A stretch of 5,403 bases of DNA from Acidobacteriota bacterium. GTDB taxonomy: Bacteria; Acidobacteriota; Terriglobia; Acidiferrales; UBA7541. The notes beneath the pieces are model-generated. The model worked only from the letters and a program-made list of their open reading frames with translations. It was not told the origin of the DNA and did not search any database. Both the position numbers and the translations under genes were made by a program. Below, in pieces: positions 1-5,403 of this stretch (position 1 is its first letter; each line of letters begins with the position of its first letter). The stretch covers positions 8,242-13,644 of the forward strand of contig PMOP01000282.1 of assembly GCA_003161495.1 (NCBI GenBank), read 5' to 3'.

Positions 1-306
1 TTTGGCGATACGGACATGCTGATCCGCGACAACAAGCTTGGCGACGCGCTGGCCAAGGTGCTGGGCAATAGCGGGGTCGCTCTCATCCGCGGGCACGGAT
101 TCGTCGCGGTGGCGAATTCGACTCCGATTGTTGTGTACCGCGCGATTTACACGCAGACGAATGCGCGCGTGCAGGCCGAAGGGATGAAGCTCGGCACTAT
201 CAAATATTTGACGCCGGGAGAAGCCGAGAAAGCCCAGGCCATCGTGGAAGCAACGGTCGGAAGGCCGTGGGAATTGTGGAAGTCGCAAGTTGGAAAGATC
301 GAGTAG
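1..306 (+). CDS. Class II aldolase/adducin-family protein, C-terminal fragment
   Basis: This is the last 101 residues of a protein whose reading frame is open to the left edge, so the true start lies outside the window; the first visible ATG at 16 is internal. Class II aldolase/adducin proteins are zinc-dependent aldolases, epimerases or decarboxylases, usually about 210-260 residues long. The visible part carries the characteristic late motif LIRGHGFV (fragment residues 28-35). Its His32 matches the third zinc-ligand histidine of the fuculose-phosphate aldolase fold. A helix typical of the family follows (VYRAIYTQTNARVQ). The start FGDTDMLI and the end KYLTPGEAEKA...RPWELWK resemble members annotated as 2-hydroxy-3-carboxymuconic semialdehyde decarboxylase-like, but the substrate cannot be fixed from this fragment. 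The first two zinc histidines and the acidic residue would lie in the missing part. The stop codon is 43 nt before the dehydrogenase start, which suggests co-transcription. The family call is firm and the substrate is open. Confidence 0.85.
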   Translation, partial: FGDTDMLIRDNKLGDALAKVLGNSGVALIRGHGFVAVANSTPIVVYRAIYTQTNARVQAEGMKLGTIKYLTPGEAEKAQAIVEATVGRPWELWKSQVGKIE

Positions 307-349
307 CGAACGGAATAACAAATTAAAAACGGAGCCCGGAAATCATTCC

Positions 350-1411
350 ATGAATACCTACAAGATTGCAGTTATTCCCGGAGATGGAATTGGAAAAGAA
401 GTGGTGCCCGAAGGATTGCGCGTGCTCGAAGCGGCAGGAAAACGTTTCGGCATCAAATATTCCTTCACGCATTTTGACTGGAGCTGCGAAACCTACGTCA
501 AGACGGGGAAAATGATGCCCGACGACGGCCTCGCGCAGCTTCGCCCGTTCGACGCGATTTTTCTCGGCGCGGTGGGCTATCCCGGCGTCCCGGATCACAT
601 TTCGCTGTGGGGACTACTCATCCCGATCCGGCGCACCTTCGAGCAGTACGTGAACCTGCGACCGGTGCGCATGCTGAAGGGCGTTGAATCGCCGCTGAAG
701 AATGCGAAGCCGGGCGAGATCGATTTCTACGTGGTGCGCGAAAACGTGGAAGGCGAATATTCCAACATCGGCGGGCGCATGTACAACGGCACCGAGGAAG
801 AAATGGCCATGCAGCAGACCATCTTCACGCGCCGCGGCGTGGACCGCATCATGCGCTACGCGTTCGAGCTCGCGCGAAAACGAAAAAAGCACGTCACTAG
901 CGCCACAAAATCCAACGGCATCATCCACACCATGCCGTACTGGGATGAGCGCTTCGCCGCCATATCAAAGGAATTTCCCGACGTCCGCACGGATCAATAT
1001 CATATCGACATTCTGACCGCGCATTTCGTTCGCCGCCCGCAAATGTTTGACGTGGTCGTCGGGTCAAACCTGTTTGGCGACATTCTTTCCGACCTAGGGC
1101 CCGCGGTCGTGGGCTCGATTGGCATCGCCGCGGGCGCGAACTTGAATCCGCCGAAGAAATATCCCTCCATGTTCGAGCCGGTGCACGGCTCCGCTCCGGA
1201 CATCGCCGGAAAAGGCATCGCTAATCCCATCGGACAAATCTGGTCCGGCGCCATGATGCTGGACCACCTTGGCGAAACAAAAGCTGCCGCCGCCATCGAG
1301 CGCGGTATCGAGGAAGTCCTGACCAAGCCCAAATATTTGACGCCTGATGTCGGCGGCAAAGCGACCACGCAAATTGTGGGGAAGGCGATTGCGGACACGC
1401 TCGGCAAGTGA
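350..1411 (+). CDS. dmlA: D-malate / tartrate dehydrogenase (decarboxylating), DmlA/TtuC type
   Basis: A complete 353-residue cytoplasmic member of the isocitrate/isopropylmalate dehydrogenase superfamily. Family enzymes oxidise D-malate with NAD to pyruvate and CO2, and related ones act on tartrate. Visible landmarks are the N-terminal IPGDGIGKEV (8-18), MMPDD (55-59), PDHISLWG (81-88; typical of DmlA/TtuC rather than LeuB), substrate arginines in IRR (93-95), NLRP (102-105) and VVREN (128-132), the catalytic tyrosine Y137 in GEYS, catalytic K187 in ATKSNG, and metal-binding D220 (HIDI), D244 and D248 (GDILSD). The cofactor loop EPVHGSAPD (276-284) has the aspartate expected for NAD use. Length and motif order closely match E. 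coli DmlA as I recall it. The ATG at 350 is preferred over an in-frame one at 290, because 290 overlaps the upstream gene and the 20 extra residues lie before the conserved NTYKIAVIPGDG start. A purine-rich stretch (CGGAAA, 337-342) can serve as a weak ribosome site. Tartrate or isopropylmalate-like substrates remain possible. Confidence 0.92.
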   Translation: MNTYKIAVIPGDGIGKEVVPEGLRVLEAAGKRFGIKYSFTHFDWSCETYVKTGKMMPDDGLAQLRPFDAIFLGAVGYPGVPDHISLWGLLIPIRRTFEQYVNLRPVRMLKGVESPLKNAKPGEIDFYVVRENVEGEYSNIGGRMYNGTEEEMAMQQTIFTRRGVDRIMRYAFELARKRKKHVTSATKSNGIIHTMPYWDERFAAISKEFPDVRTDQYHIDILTAHFVRRPQMFDVVVGSNLFGDILSDLGPAVVGSIGIAAGANLNPPKKYPSMFEPVHGSAPDIAGKGIANPIGQIWSGAMMLDHLGETKAAAAIERGIEEVLTKPKYLTPDVGGKATTQIVGKAIADTLGK

Positions 1412-1502
1412 TGGGATTTGCAGAATTGTCGGCCCTCTTGCATCCGGGCAAACTAGATACCGGCGCTTCAAGGATCGCTAGGAAAGCCGCGCCTTCTGGA
1501 AG

Positions 1503-1508
1503 TATAAT
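1503..1508 (+). promoter_or_regulatory. Candidate -10 promoter element upstream of the beta-propeller gene
   Basis: A perfect TATAAT hexamer lies 44 nt before the preferred start of the beta-propeller gene, in the only sizeable gap between it and the dehydrogenase gene. No convincing TTGACA-like -35 box is found 16-18 nt upstream (the bases there read about AGGAAA), and there is no TG extension. This is a candidate only. It suggests that the propeller gene can be transcribed independently of the aldolase-dehydrogenase pair. Confidence 0.4.
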
Positions 1509-1540
1509 CGGCCCATCCGCAATTTGAATCCGGTATGAAC

Positions 1541-1546
1541 AGGAGA
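1541..1546 (+). promoter_or_regulatory. Ribosome binding site deciding the beta-propeller start
   Basis: AGGAGA lies 6 nt before the ATG at 1553. An in-frame ATG at 1535 precedes this site and has no comparable purine tract, so 1553 is the better start. It also gives a cleaner signal peptide beginning MRARTRW. Confidence 0.75.
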
Positions 1547-1552
1547 CAGGCG

Positions 1553-2566
1553 ATGCGCGCACGCACACGATGGCTGGTGATGGCGGTTCTGGTGTTGTCG
1601 GCATTCGGGCTGAGCAAAGTGGTTCCGGCAAAAATGGGGACCATGAAGGCTTACGTCACGAACAGTTTGGGCGACACCATTACCGTGATCGACCTCGGCA
1701 CGCTGAAAGTTGACGGAGCGATTAAGGTCGGCAAGCGCGTGCACGGCGTTTGCGCTCCCGCGGATGGATCGAAACTTTTCACCACCATCGAGTCCGAGAA
1801 AACTTTGAAGGTGATCGACACGGCGACGAACGAAGTGACCGCGACGATTGGCCTGACCGGCCGGCCCAACCAATGCGCGTCAACGCCGGATGGGCATTAC
1901 GTGGGCGTGCCGATTCGCGACGTGGGCGGGATCGACATTATCGACACGCGCTTGGGAAAAGTCGTGAAGGTTTTGCCGGTGAATGCGCCGCATAACAGCT
2001 ACAACACGGGGCGCAACGATGTGCTGTACGTTTCCTCGATGGGCGATCATGAGATCGACCGCATCGACCTGAAGACGATGGAATACACGGACATGATTCC
2101 CGTTGGCGGCATTCCCCGGCCGTACGCCGTGACCAGAGATGAAAAAACTTTGTATGTCGCGCTCTCCGATTATCACGGCTTTGAGGTCGTGAACATTCCG
2201 GACAAAAAGGAAATCACGCGCGTGGACTTGCCGGCCGCGGCTCCCGCCGATTGCGCGCTCGAACCGCACACCGAGACGCACGGGCTGGCGCTTTCGCCGA
2301 ATGAAAAAGAGCTCTGGGTCACGAGCCTTTCCGATGGCGGCGTCTACGTGTATGACATCGCCGCGAAAAAACTTTCCAAGGAAATCGCGACGGGCGAGTG
2401 CCCGAACTGGATCGGATTTTCGCCCGATGGAAAATATGTGACCGTGAGCAATTGCGGAAGCGACAACGCGACCATCATCGACGCAAAGACGCGGCAAGCG
2501 CTGGCAACCGTGAAGACAGGCGAAGGGCCGAAGAGGCTCTTGGCCATGGTTGTGCCGGCTTCGTAA
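1553..2566 (+). CDS. Exported seven-bladed YVTN/YncE-type beta-propeller protein
   Basis: A 337-residue protein with a signal peptide: basic start MRARTR, hydrophobic core WLVMAVLVLSAFGLS, likely cleavage after VPA (residue 26). The mature part is made almost wholly of repeats of the form (K/L)YV(T/A)...(I/V)D(T/L)...K. I count seven, near residues 32-51, 74-95, 115-136, 157-178, 199-220, 253-274 and 294-315, so it should fold as a complete seven-bladed propeller. The strand-loop signature PDG or PNE recurs before several blades (112-114, 249-251, 291-293). Proteins of this family are periplasmic or extracellular, and functions range from DNA binding (YncE) to metal or cofactor handling and binding of other proteins; no enzyme motif is visible here. 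Five cysteines (67, 108, 234, 283, 301) and a His/Cys-containing insertion between blades 5 and 6 (about 227-245) stand out. It lies 141 nt after the dehydrogenase gene and 108 nt before the GGT-like gene. The fold call is strong and the role unknown. Confidence 0.88.
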   Translation: MRARTRWLVMAVLVLSAFGLSKVVPAKMGTMKAYVTNSLGDTITVIDLGTLKVDGAIKVGKRVHGVCAPADGSKLFTTIESEKTLKVIDTATNEVTATIGLTGRPNQCASTPDGHYVGVPIRDVGGIDIIDTRLGKVVKVLPVNAPHNSYNTGRNDVLYVSSMGDHEIDRIDLKTMEYTDMIPVGGIPRPYAVTRDEKTLYVALSDYHGFEVVNIPDKKEITRVDLPAAAPADCALEPHTETHGLALSPNEKELWVTSLSDGGVYVYDIAAKKLSKEIATGECPNWIGFSPDGKYVTVSNCGSDNATIIDAKTRQALATVKTGEGPKRLLAMVVPAS

Positions 2567-2581
2567 TCGATCCCGGTTTCC

Positions 2582-2657
2582 GTAGGACGGGCTTCAGCCT
2601 GTCTGGTTTTTATTTTGTCTCGCGCACGAAATGCAGACAGGCTGAAGCCTGTCCTAC
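2582..2657. repeat. REP doublet (REPIN-like inverted repeat) 1
   Basis: Two 23-nt arms (2582-2604 and 2635-2657) are inverted copies with a single G:T difference (G2589), separated by a 30-nt loop. Each arm has the layout of a REP element: an outer GTAG tetranucleotide followed by an 8-bp palindrome with a 2-nt centre. This is GACAGGCT/AGCCTGTC around GA in the right arm, and the same with one G:T pair in the left arm. The whole unit can fold as one long 23-bp hairpin or as two short hairpins. REP elements with a GTAG foot are known to be mobilised by RAYT (TnpA_REP) transposases encoded elsewhere in a genome; none is present here. The unit fills most of the gap between the beta-propeller and GGT-like genes and ends 17 nt before the latter's start codon. 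Confidence 0.88.
2586..2616 (+). terminator. Possible intrinsic terminator formed by the left REP hairpin
   Basis: The left REP palindrome can fold as a 7-bp stem (GACGGGC with GCCTGTC, one G:U pair) with a TTCA tetraloop. After a three-base TGG spacer comes TTTTTATTTT (2607-2616). This is a reasonable rho-independent terminator for the beta-propeller gene 16 nt after its stop codon. The stem is short, and pairing with the right REP arm would compete with it. If it works, the GGT-like gene would depend on read-through or on a promoter I cannot see. Confidence 0.4.
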
Positions 2658-2674
2658 TTGAACCTCATTCGCTC

Positions 2675-4384
2675 ATGCCCAAACACAAAATACTGCTCAC
2701 GCTGGTCCTGACTGCGGGAATTTTTGCGCTGGGAATGAATCGGGAGAACGCCATGGCGCAAGATCGCGGTCAGGGACGCTCGATGGTGATTTCGCAGAAC
2801 GGGATTGTCGCGACGGAATCTCCGCTGGCGTCGAAAGCGGGCGCGGCGATTCTGGAGCGCGGCGGAAACGCGGTGGACGCGGCGATTGCGGCGCACGCCG
2901 TGATGACCGTGGTGGCGCCGATGTGGAACGGCATTGGCGGAGATTTGTTCGCGATTGTGTACGACGCGAAGAGCGGAAAATATTACGGCTTGAACGCCAG
3001 CGGCTGGGCTCCCGCGGCGCAGTCGGTCGAGCGGCTGCGGCAGATGGGCTTGCGCGAAATGCCGATGCACGGGATCGAGCCTGTCACCGTTCCGGGCTCC
3101 GTCGACGGCTGGCAAAAAATGCTCGACCGGTTCGGCAAAAAGAAAATGAATGAGGTGCTGGCGCCGGCGATTCAAGTCGCCGAGGACGGCTATCCCGTGA
3201 CGGAATGGATCGCGCAGCATTTCGCATCGAGCGTCGACCTGTTGCGCGGCAGTGATGCGGCTGCCCACACGTTTCTGATTTCCGATCGCGCGCCGCGCAT
3301 GGGCGAAGTCATGCACAATCCCGATCTGGCCTGGTCTTTGCGGCAAATCGCGCAGGGCGGGCGCGACGCATTTTATCGCGGAGAAATTACCAAGCGGATT
3401 CTGGCGTTGTCGGCGCGGCACGGCGGGACGCTGGCCGCGAAAGATTTTTCCGATTACGCGAGTGAATGGGTCGAGCCGATCTCGACGACGTACCGCGGCT
3501 GGACCGTGTACGAGATGCCGCCCAACGTGCAGGGCATCGGCGCGCTGGAAATGTTGAATCTCATGGAGCGGTTTGATCTGCATTCCTACGGGCTCAATTC
3601 CACGCGCGCGCTGCATGTGCAGATTGAAGCGAAAAAGTTGGCGTATGCGGACGTGATTCGCTACATCGGCGATCCCAAAATGTCGAAGCTTCCTGTGAGT
3701 GGAATGCTCTCGAAAGAATATGCGGCCGAGCGCGCGAAGTTGATCGACATGGAGCACGCGAATTGCGAAGTGGGGCCGGGCACACCTGTTCCCAGCGCCG
3801 GCGATACGACGTACTTGAGCGTCGTGGATCGCGAAGGCAACATGGTTTCTTTCATCGAATCCAACTACGCGGAATTCGGCTCGGGACTCGTCGCCGACGG
3901 CACGGGATTTGTTTTGCACGATCGCGGGGCGCTGTTCAGCCTGGATCCGGCGTCGCCGAATGCGATTGCGGGACGCAAGCGACCGCTGCACACGATCATT
4001 CCCGCGTTCATGGAGAAAGATCAGATTCGGATCGCGTTCGGGATCATGGGCGGATGGAATCAGGCGCAGGCGCACGCGCAATTCGTTTCGCACGTTGTGG
4101 ATTTCAATCAGAATATTCAGGCGGCACTCGAGACGGCGCGATTCACAAAGCCGACTTTTACCGGGTGCGATGTGCTGCTGGAAAATCGCGTGCCCGGCAA
4201 TGTGAAGGCTGAACTGGAAGCCAAGGGCCACAAGATTACGCTGCACAATGGTTTTTCGGATGCGTTTGGCGGCGGGCAGGCCGTGATGCGCGATTACGCG
4301 GCCGGCGTGAATTATGGAGCGTCCGACCCGCGAAAAGACGGCGCGGCTGTTCCGGAATTGCCGATCAAGAACTGGGCGCAGTGA
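2675..4384 (+). CDS. Exported gamma-glutamyltransferase-family Ntn-hydrolase (YwrD-like subgroup)
   Basis: A complete 569-residue protein of the usual GGT length. It starts with a signal peptide (KHKILLTLVLTAGIFALG, likely cleavage after AMA, residue 28), so it should act in the periplasm or outside. Family members self-cleave before a threonine that becomes the nucleophile. Here that motif is GDTTYLSVVD, predicting cleavage between D377 and T378 into a large chain and a 192-residue small chain. Other family landmarks are GIVATESPLAS (43-53), GGNAVDAAIAA (63-73), NGIGGD (85-90), KRPLHTIIPAF (435-445) and the oxyanion-hole GG (459-460) in GIMGGWNQ. By eye, classical GGT residues that hold the glutamyl group are absent: the DFRE arginine aligns with S109, and the paired serines align with H439-T440. 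This pattern resembles YwrD-type members, so the substrate may not be glutathione. The ATG at 2675 has no clear Shine-Dalgarno site; an in-frame TTG at 2615 would put REP sequence into the protein and is rejected. Confidence 0.88.
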   Translation: MPKHKILLTLVLTAGIFALGMNRENAMAQDRGQGRSMVISQNGIVATESPLASKAGAAILERGGNAVDAAIAAHAVMTVVAPMWNGIGGDLFAIVYDAKSGKYYGLNASGWAPAAQSVERLRQMGLREMPMHGIEPVTVPGSVDGWQKMLDRFGKKKMNEVLAPAIQVAEDGYPVTEWIAQHFASSVDLLRGSDAAAHTFLISDRAPRMGEVMHNPDLAWSLRQIAQGGRDAFYRGEITKRILALSARHGGTLAAKDFSDYASEWVEPISTTYRGWTVYEMPPNVQGIGALEMLNLMERFDLHSYGLNSTRALHVQIEAKKLAYADVIRYIGDPKMSKLPVSGMLSKEYAAERAKLIDMEHANCEVGPGTPVPSAGDTTYLSVVDREGNMVSFIESNYAEFGSGLVADGTGFVLHDRGALFSLDPASPNAIAGRKRPLHTIIPAFMEKDQIRIAFGIMGGWNQAQAHAQFVSHVVDFNQNIQAALETARFTKPTFTGCDVLLENRVPGNVKAELEAKGHKITLHNGFSDAFGGGQAVMRDYAAGVNYGASDPRKDGAAVPELPIKNWAQ

Positions 4385-4389
4385 TTTAT

Positions 4390-4461
4390 GTGGCGCATGC
4401 TTTAGCTTGCGGATTTTCGTTTATGCAAGGACTAAACCCCGCAAGCTGAAGCATGCGCCAC
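4390..4461. repeat. REP doublet (REPIN-like inverted repeat) 2
   Basis: Two 23-nt arms (4390-4412 and 4439-4461) are inverted copies with one G:T difference (T4403), around a 26-nt loop. Each arm starts, seen from the outside, with GTGG, followed by an imperfect palindrome with a 2-nt centre: CGCATGCT/AGCTTGCG, one T:T mismatch. The outer bases and inner palindrome differ in sequence from the other REP doublet, but arm length, the position of the GCTTCAGC-like core (arm bases 10-17) and the GTRG foot are the same. It begins 6 nt after the GGT-like stop codon and lies between that gene and the convergent flavoprotein gene. A 23-bp hairpin there could slow or stop transcription from both sides, although no T-tract follows directly on either strand. 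Confidence 0.87.
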
Positions 4462-4506
4462 TGGTTCCAGACCAACTTTTTAGTGACAGCTAATGTTTCC
4501 CGATGC

Positions 4507-5403
4507 TCAAGATTTTATAGTGGATTTCGCGGCTTCGCGGCCGGCGATGCGGCCGAAGGTCAGCGATTTTGCCAGGCCATGCTGATTAAAACCGCCTGAC
4601 GTTTCTCCTGCGCAATAAAGACCCGGCACGGCATTCCCCCACAAATCGATCACCTGGGCTTTCGCATTGATGCGCAGGCCGGAAAGACAATCGTGGATGC
4701 AAGGCGTGGACCACGCGGCATAAAACGGCGGCGTTTGAATTTTGTGCATCGGCACGGGCTTTCCGAAATCTTCATCCTTGCCGTGATCGACGGAGGAATT
4801 ATACCGCGCGACAGTTGCTTCGAGTGCCGCGGCGGGCATCGGCTCCTTCTGATATTTGCTGACAATTTTCGCGGCGAGTTCACGCAATGTTTCGGCGCTG
4901 AAAAACCAGCCATCTGGATCGACGAACGGCGCGGCAACAGTCCACTTTTCGCGTTTCACGGCGTCCGCGTCAAAGATGGCCCAGATCGGCCCGCCTCCCT
5001 CGCCTTTCCCGGCGCCTTGTTCCAGGCACGGATTCCACCAGTCAAATCCTGTTGCAAACTCATTCACAAAGCGGCGGCCAAATTGATTGACCTCGATTAG
5101 ATTTTGATAGTCCGCCACTTGAAGGCCGATGCCGCGAGCGATCCCTTTGACGGGACTATTTCTTATATTCTCATTTCGCTTTCCGCCGCCCTGCGGATAG
5201 CCGTACTGGTTGCCGATCACGTAAGGTTTTTCAAAGATGTGCGAGCGCGATTGCGTCTCAACCGTTTGGCAGCCCGCGCCCCAGAGCGACGCGCCAACCT
5301 GCATGGCGGCAATTTCGCCGTCGCCCGACTGCCGCGAATACGGCTCGCCGACGACCTGATATTCCTCGGTGAGCCGGGGATCGAAAATTCTGCGGAAGTT
5401 CAC
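4507..5403 (-). CDS. FAD-dependent oxidoreductase, fumarate reductase/ketosteroid dehydrogenase superfamily, C-terminal part
   Basis: The frame is open through the right edge of the window, so the 298 visible residues are only the C-terminal half or more; the GTG at the edge is not a supported start. Such proteins usually have about 480-600 residues, and the dinucleotide-binding GxGxxG segment would lie in the missing N-terminal part. Visible landmarks are SGDGEIAAMQVGASLWG (fragment residues 26-42; a helix found in FAD_binding_2 proteins), NLIEVNQFGRRFVNE (101-115), the capping region, and the C-terminal FAD segment GLRINAKAQV (242-251), PGLYCAGETSGG (260-271) and TFGRIAGREAA (282-292). These place it in the flavoprotein group that includes soluble fumarate reductases, 3-ketosteroid dehydrogenases and urocanate reductase. 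Where fumarate reductases have an NRLGGNA-like stretch with a substrate arginine, this protein has QHGLAKS (274-280), so another substrate is likely. It converges on the GGT-like gene with 122 nt between the stops. Confidence 0.86.
   Translation of the reverse strand: MNFRRIFDPRLTEEYQVVGEPYSRQSGDGEIAAMQVGASLWGAGCQTVETQSRSHIFEKPYVIGNQYGYPQGGGKRNENIRNSPVKGIARGIGLQVADYQNLIEVNQFGRRFVNEFATGFDWWNPCLEQGAGKGEGGGPIWAIFDADAVKREKWTVAAPFVDPDGWFFSAETLRELAAKIVSKYQKEPMPAAALEATVARYNSSVDHGKDEDFGKPVPMHKIQTPPFYAAWSTPCIHDCLSGLRINAKAQVIDLWGNAVPGLYCAGETSGGFNQHGLAKSLTFGRIAGREAAKSTIKS

Noticed and set aside
290..349. Upstream in-frame ATG for the dehydrogenase
   Set aside because: It overlaps the end of the preceding gene, and the family's conserved N-terminus begins just after the ATG at 350.
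201..1344. A 15-nt identical stretch, CAAATATTTGACGCC, at 201-215 and 1330-1344 containing a 10-bp palindrome
   Set aside because: Both copies lie in coding sequence, in the same frame, and encode the same short peptide KYLTP within family-typical C-termini. Chance plus shared codon use explains it better than an operator.
1412..1502. Gap after the dehydrogenase gene, examined for a terminator, tRNA or small gene
   Set aside because: No stable hairpin with a T-tract, no tRNA-like arms and no supported short gene were found.
1535..1552. Upstream in-frame ATG for the propeller
   Set aside because: The AGGAGA ribosome site lies between it and the ATG at 1553, at the right distance for the latter.
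1880..2497. A 205-codon minus-strand open frame inside the propeller gene
   Set aside because: It has the same codon-register shadow effect as above and no recognisable protein features.
2654..4246. A 530-codon open frame on the minus strand opposite the GGT-like gene
   Set aside because: It is in exact codon register with the sense gene. It stays open because the sense gene there avoids TTA, CTA and TCA codons, as expected from its GC-rich third positions. The product is rich in Arg and His, shows no family motif, and has no start signal.
4461..4481. Short hairpin CTGG-TT-CCAG followed by a run of five T after the second REP doublet
   Set aside because: The stem is only 4 bp, and an alternative TGGT/ACCA pairing competes with it. 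This is too weak to call a terminator.

Overview
The window is a stretch of moderately high-GC bacterial chromosome with five protein-coding genes. Two are cut by the window edges. There are no RNA genes, transposase genes or CRISPR arrays. Two paired REP-like palindromes (GTAG or GTGG followed by a hairpin with a GCTTCAGC-type core) lie between genes. I recall this repeat style from soil Acidobacteriota genomes. That, the exported beta-propeller and the atypical gamma-glutamyltransferase-like enzyme make a soil acidobacterium a reasonable guess, but the sequence alone does not prove it.

Layout. Positions 1-306 (+) hold the C-terminal end of a class II aldolase/adducin-family enzyme. After a 43-nt gap, 350-1411 (+) encodes a complete D-malate/tartrate dehydrogenase (DmlA/TtuC type), so these two genes look like one transcription unit. 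A gap of 141 nt contains a TATAAT hexamer and a good Shine-Dalgarno site. It precedes 1553-2566 (+), an exported seven-bladed YVTN/YncE-type beta-propeller. Next comes the first REP doublet (2582-2657), whose left half is followed by a T-tract and may terminate transcription. At 2675-4384 (+) is an exported Ntn-hydrolase of the gamma-glutamyltransferase family. It keeps the catalytic threonine but lacks most residues that read glutamate in classical GGT. The second REP doublet (4390-4461) sits between this gene and a convergent gene. That gene, 4507-5403 (-), is the C-terminal part of an FAD-dependent oxidoreductase of the fumarate reductase/ketosteroid dehydrogenase superfamily.

How the genes may work together. 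The aldolase/decarboxylase and the decarboxylating dehydrogenase both act on oxygenated carboxylic acids, and the distal flavoprotein belongs to a superfamily that often reduces or oxidises C=C bonds of carboxylates or ring ketones. A catabolic locus for hydroxy-dicarboxylates or aromatic-derived acids is therefore plausible. The two exported proteins in the middle could take part in periplasmic substrate handling or could be unrelated neighbours. I found no clearly new multi-gene system. The most unusual structures are the two REP doublets, which share one architecture but differ in sequence, and the GGT-like enzyme with a remodelled substrate pocket.
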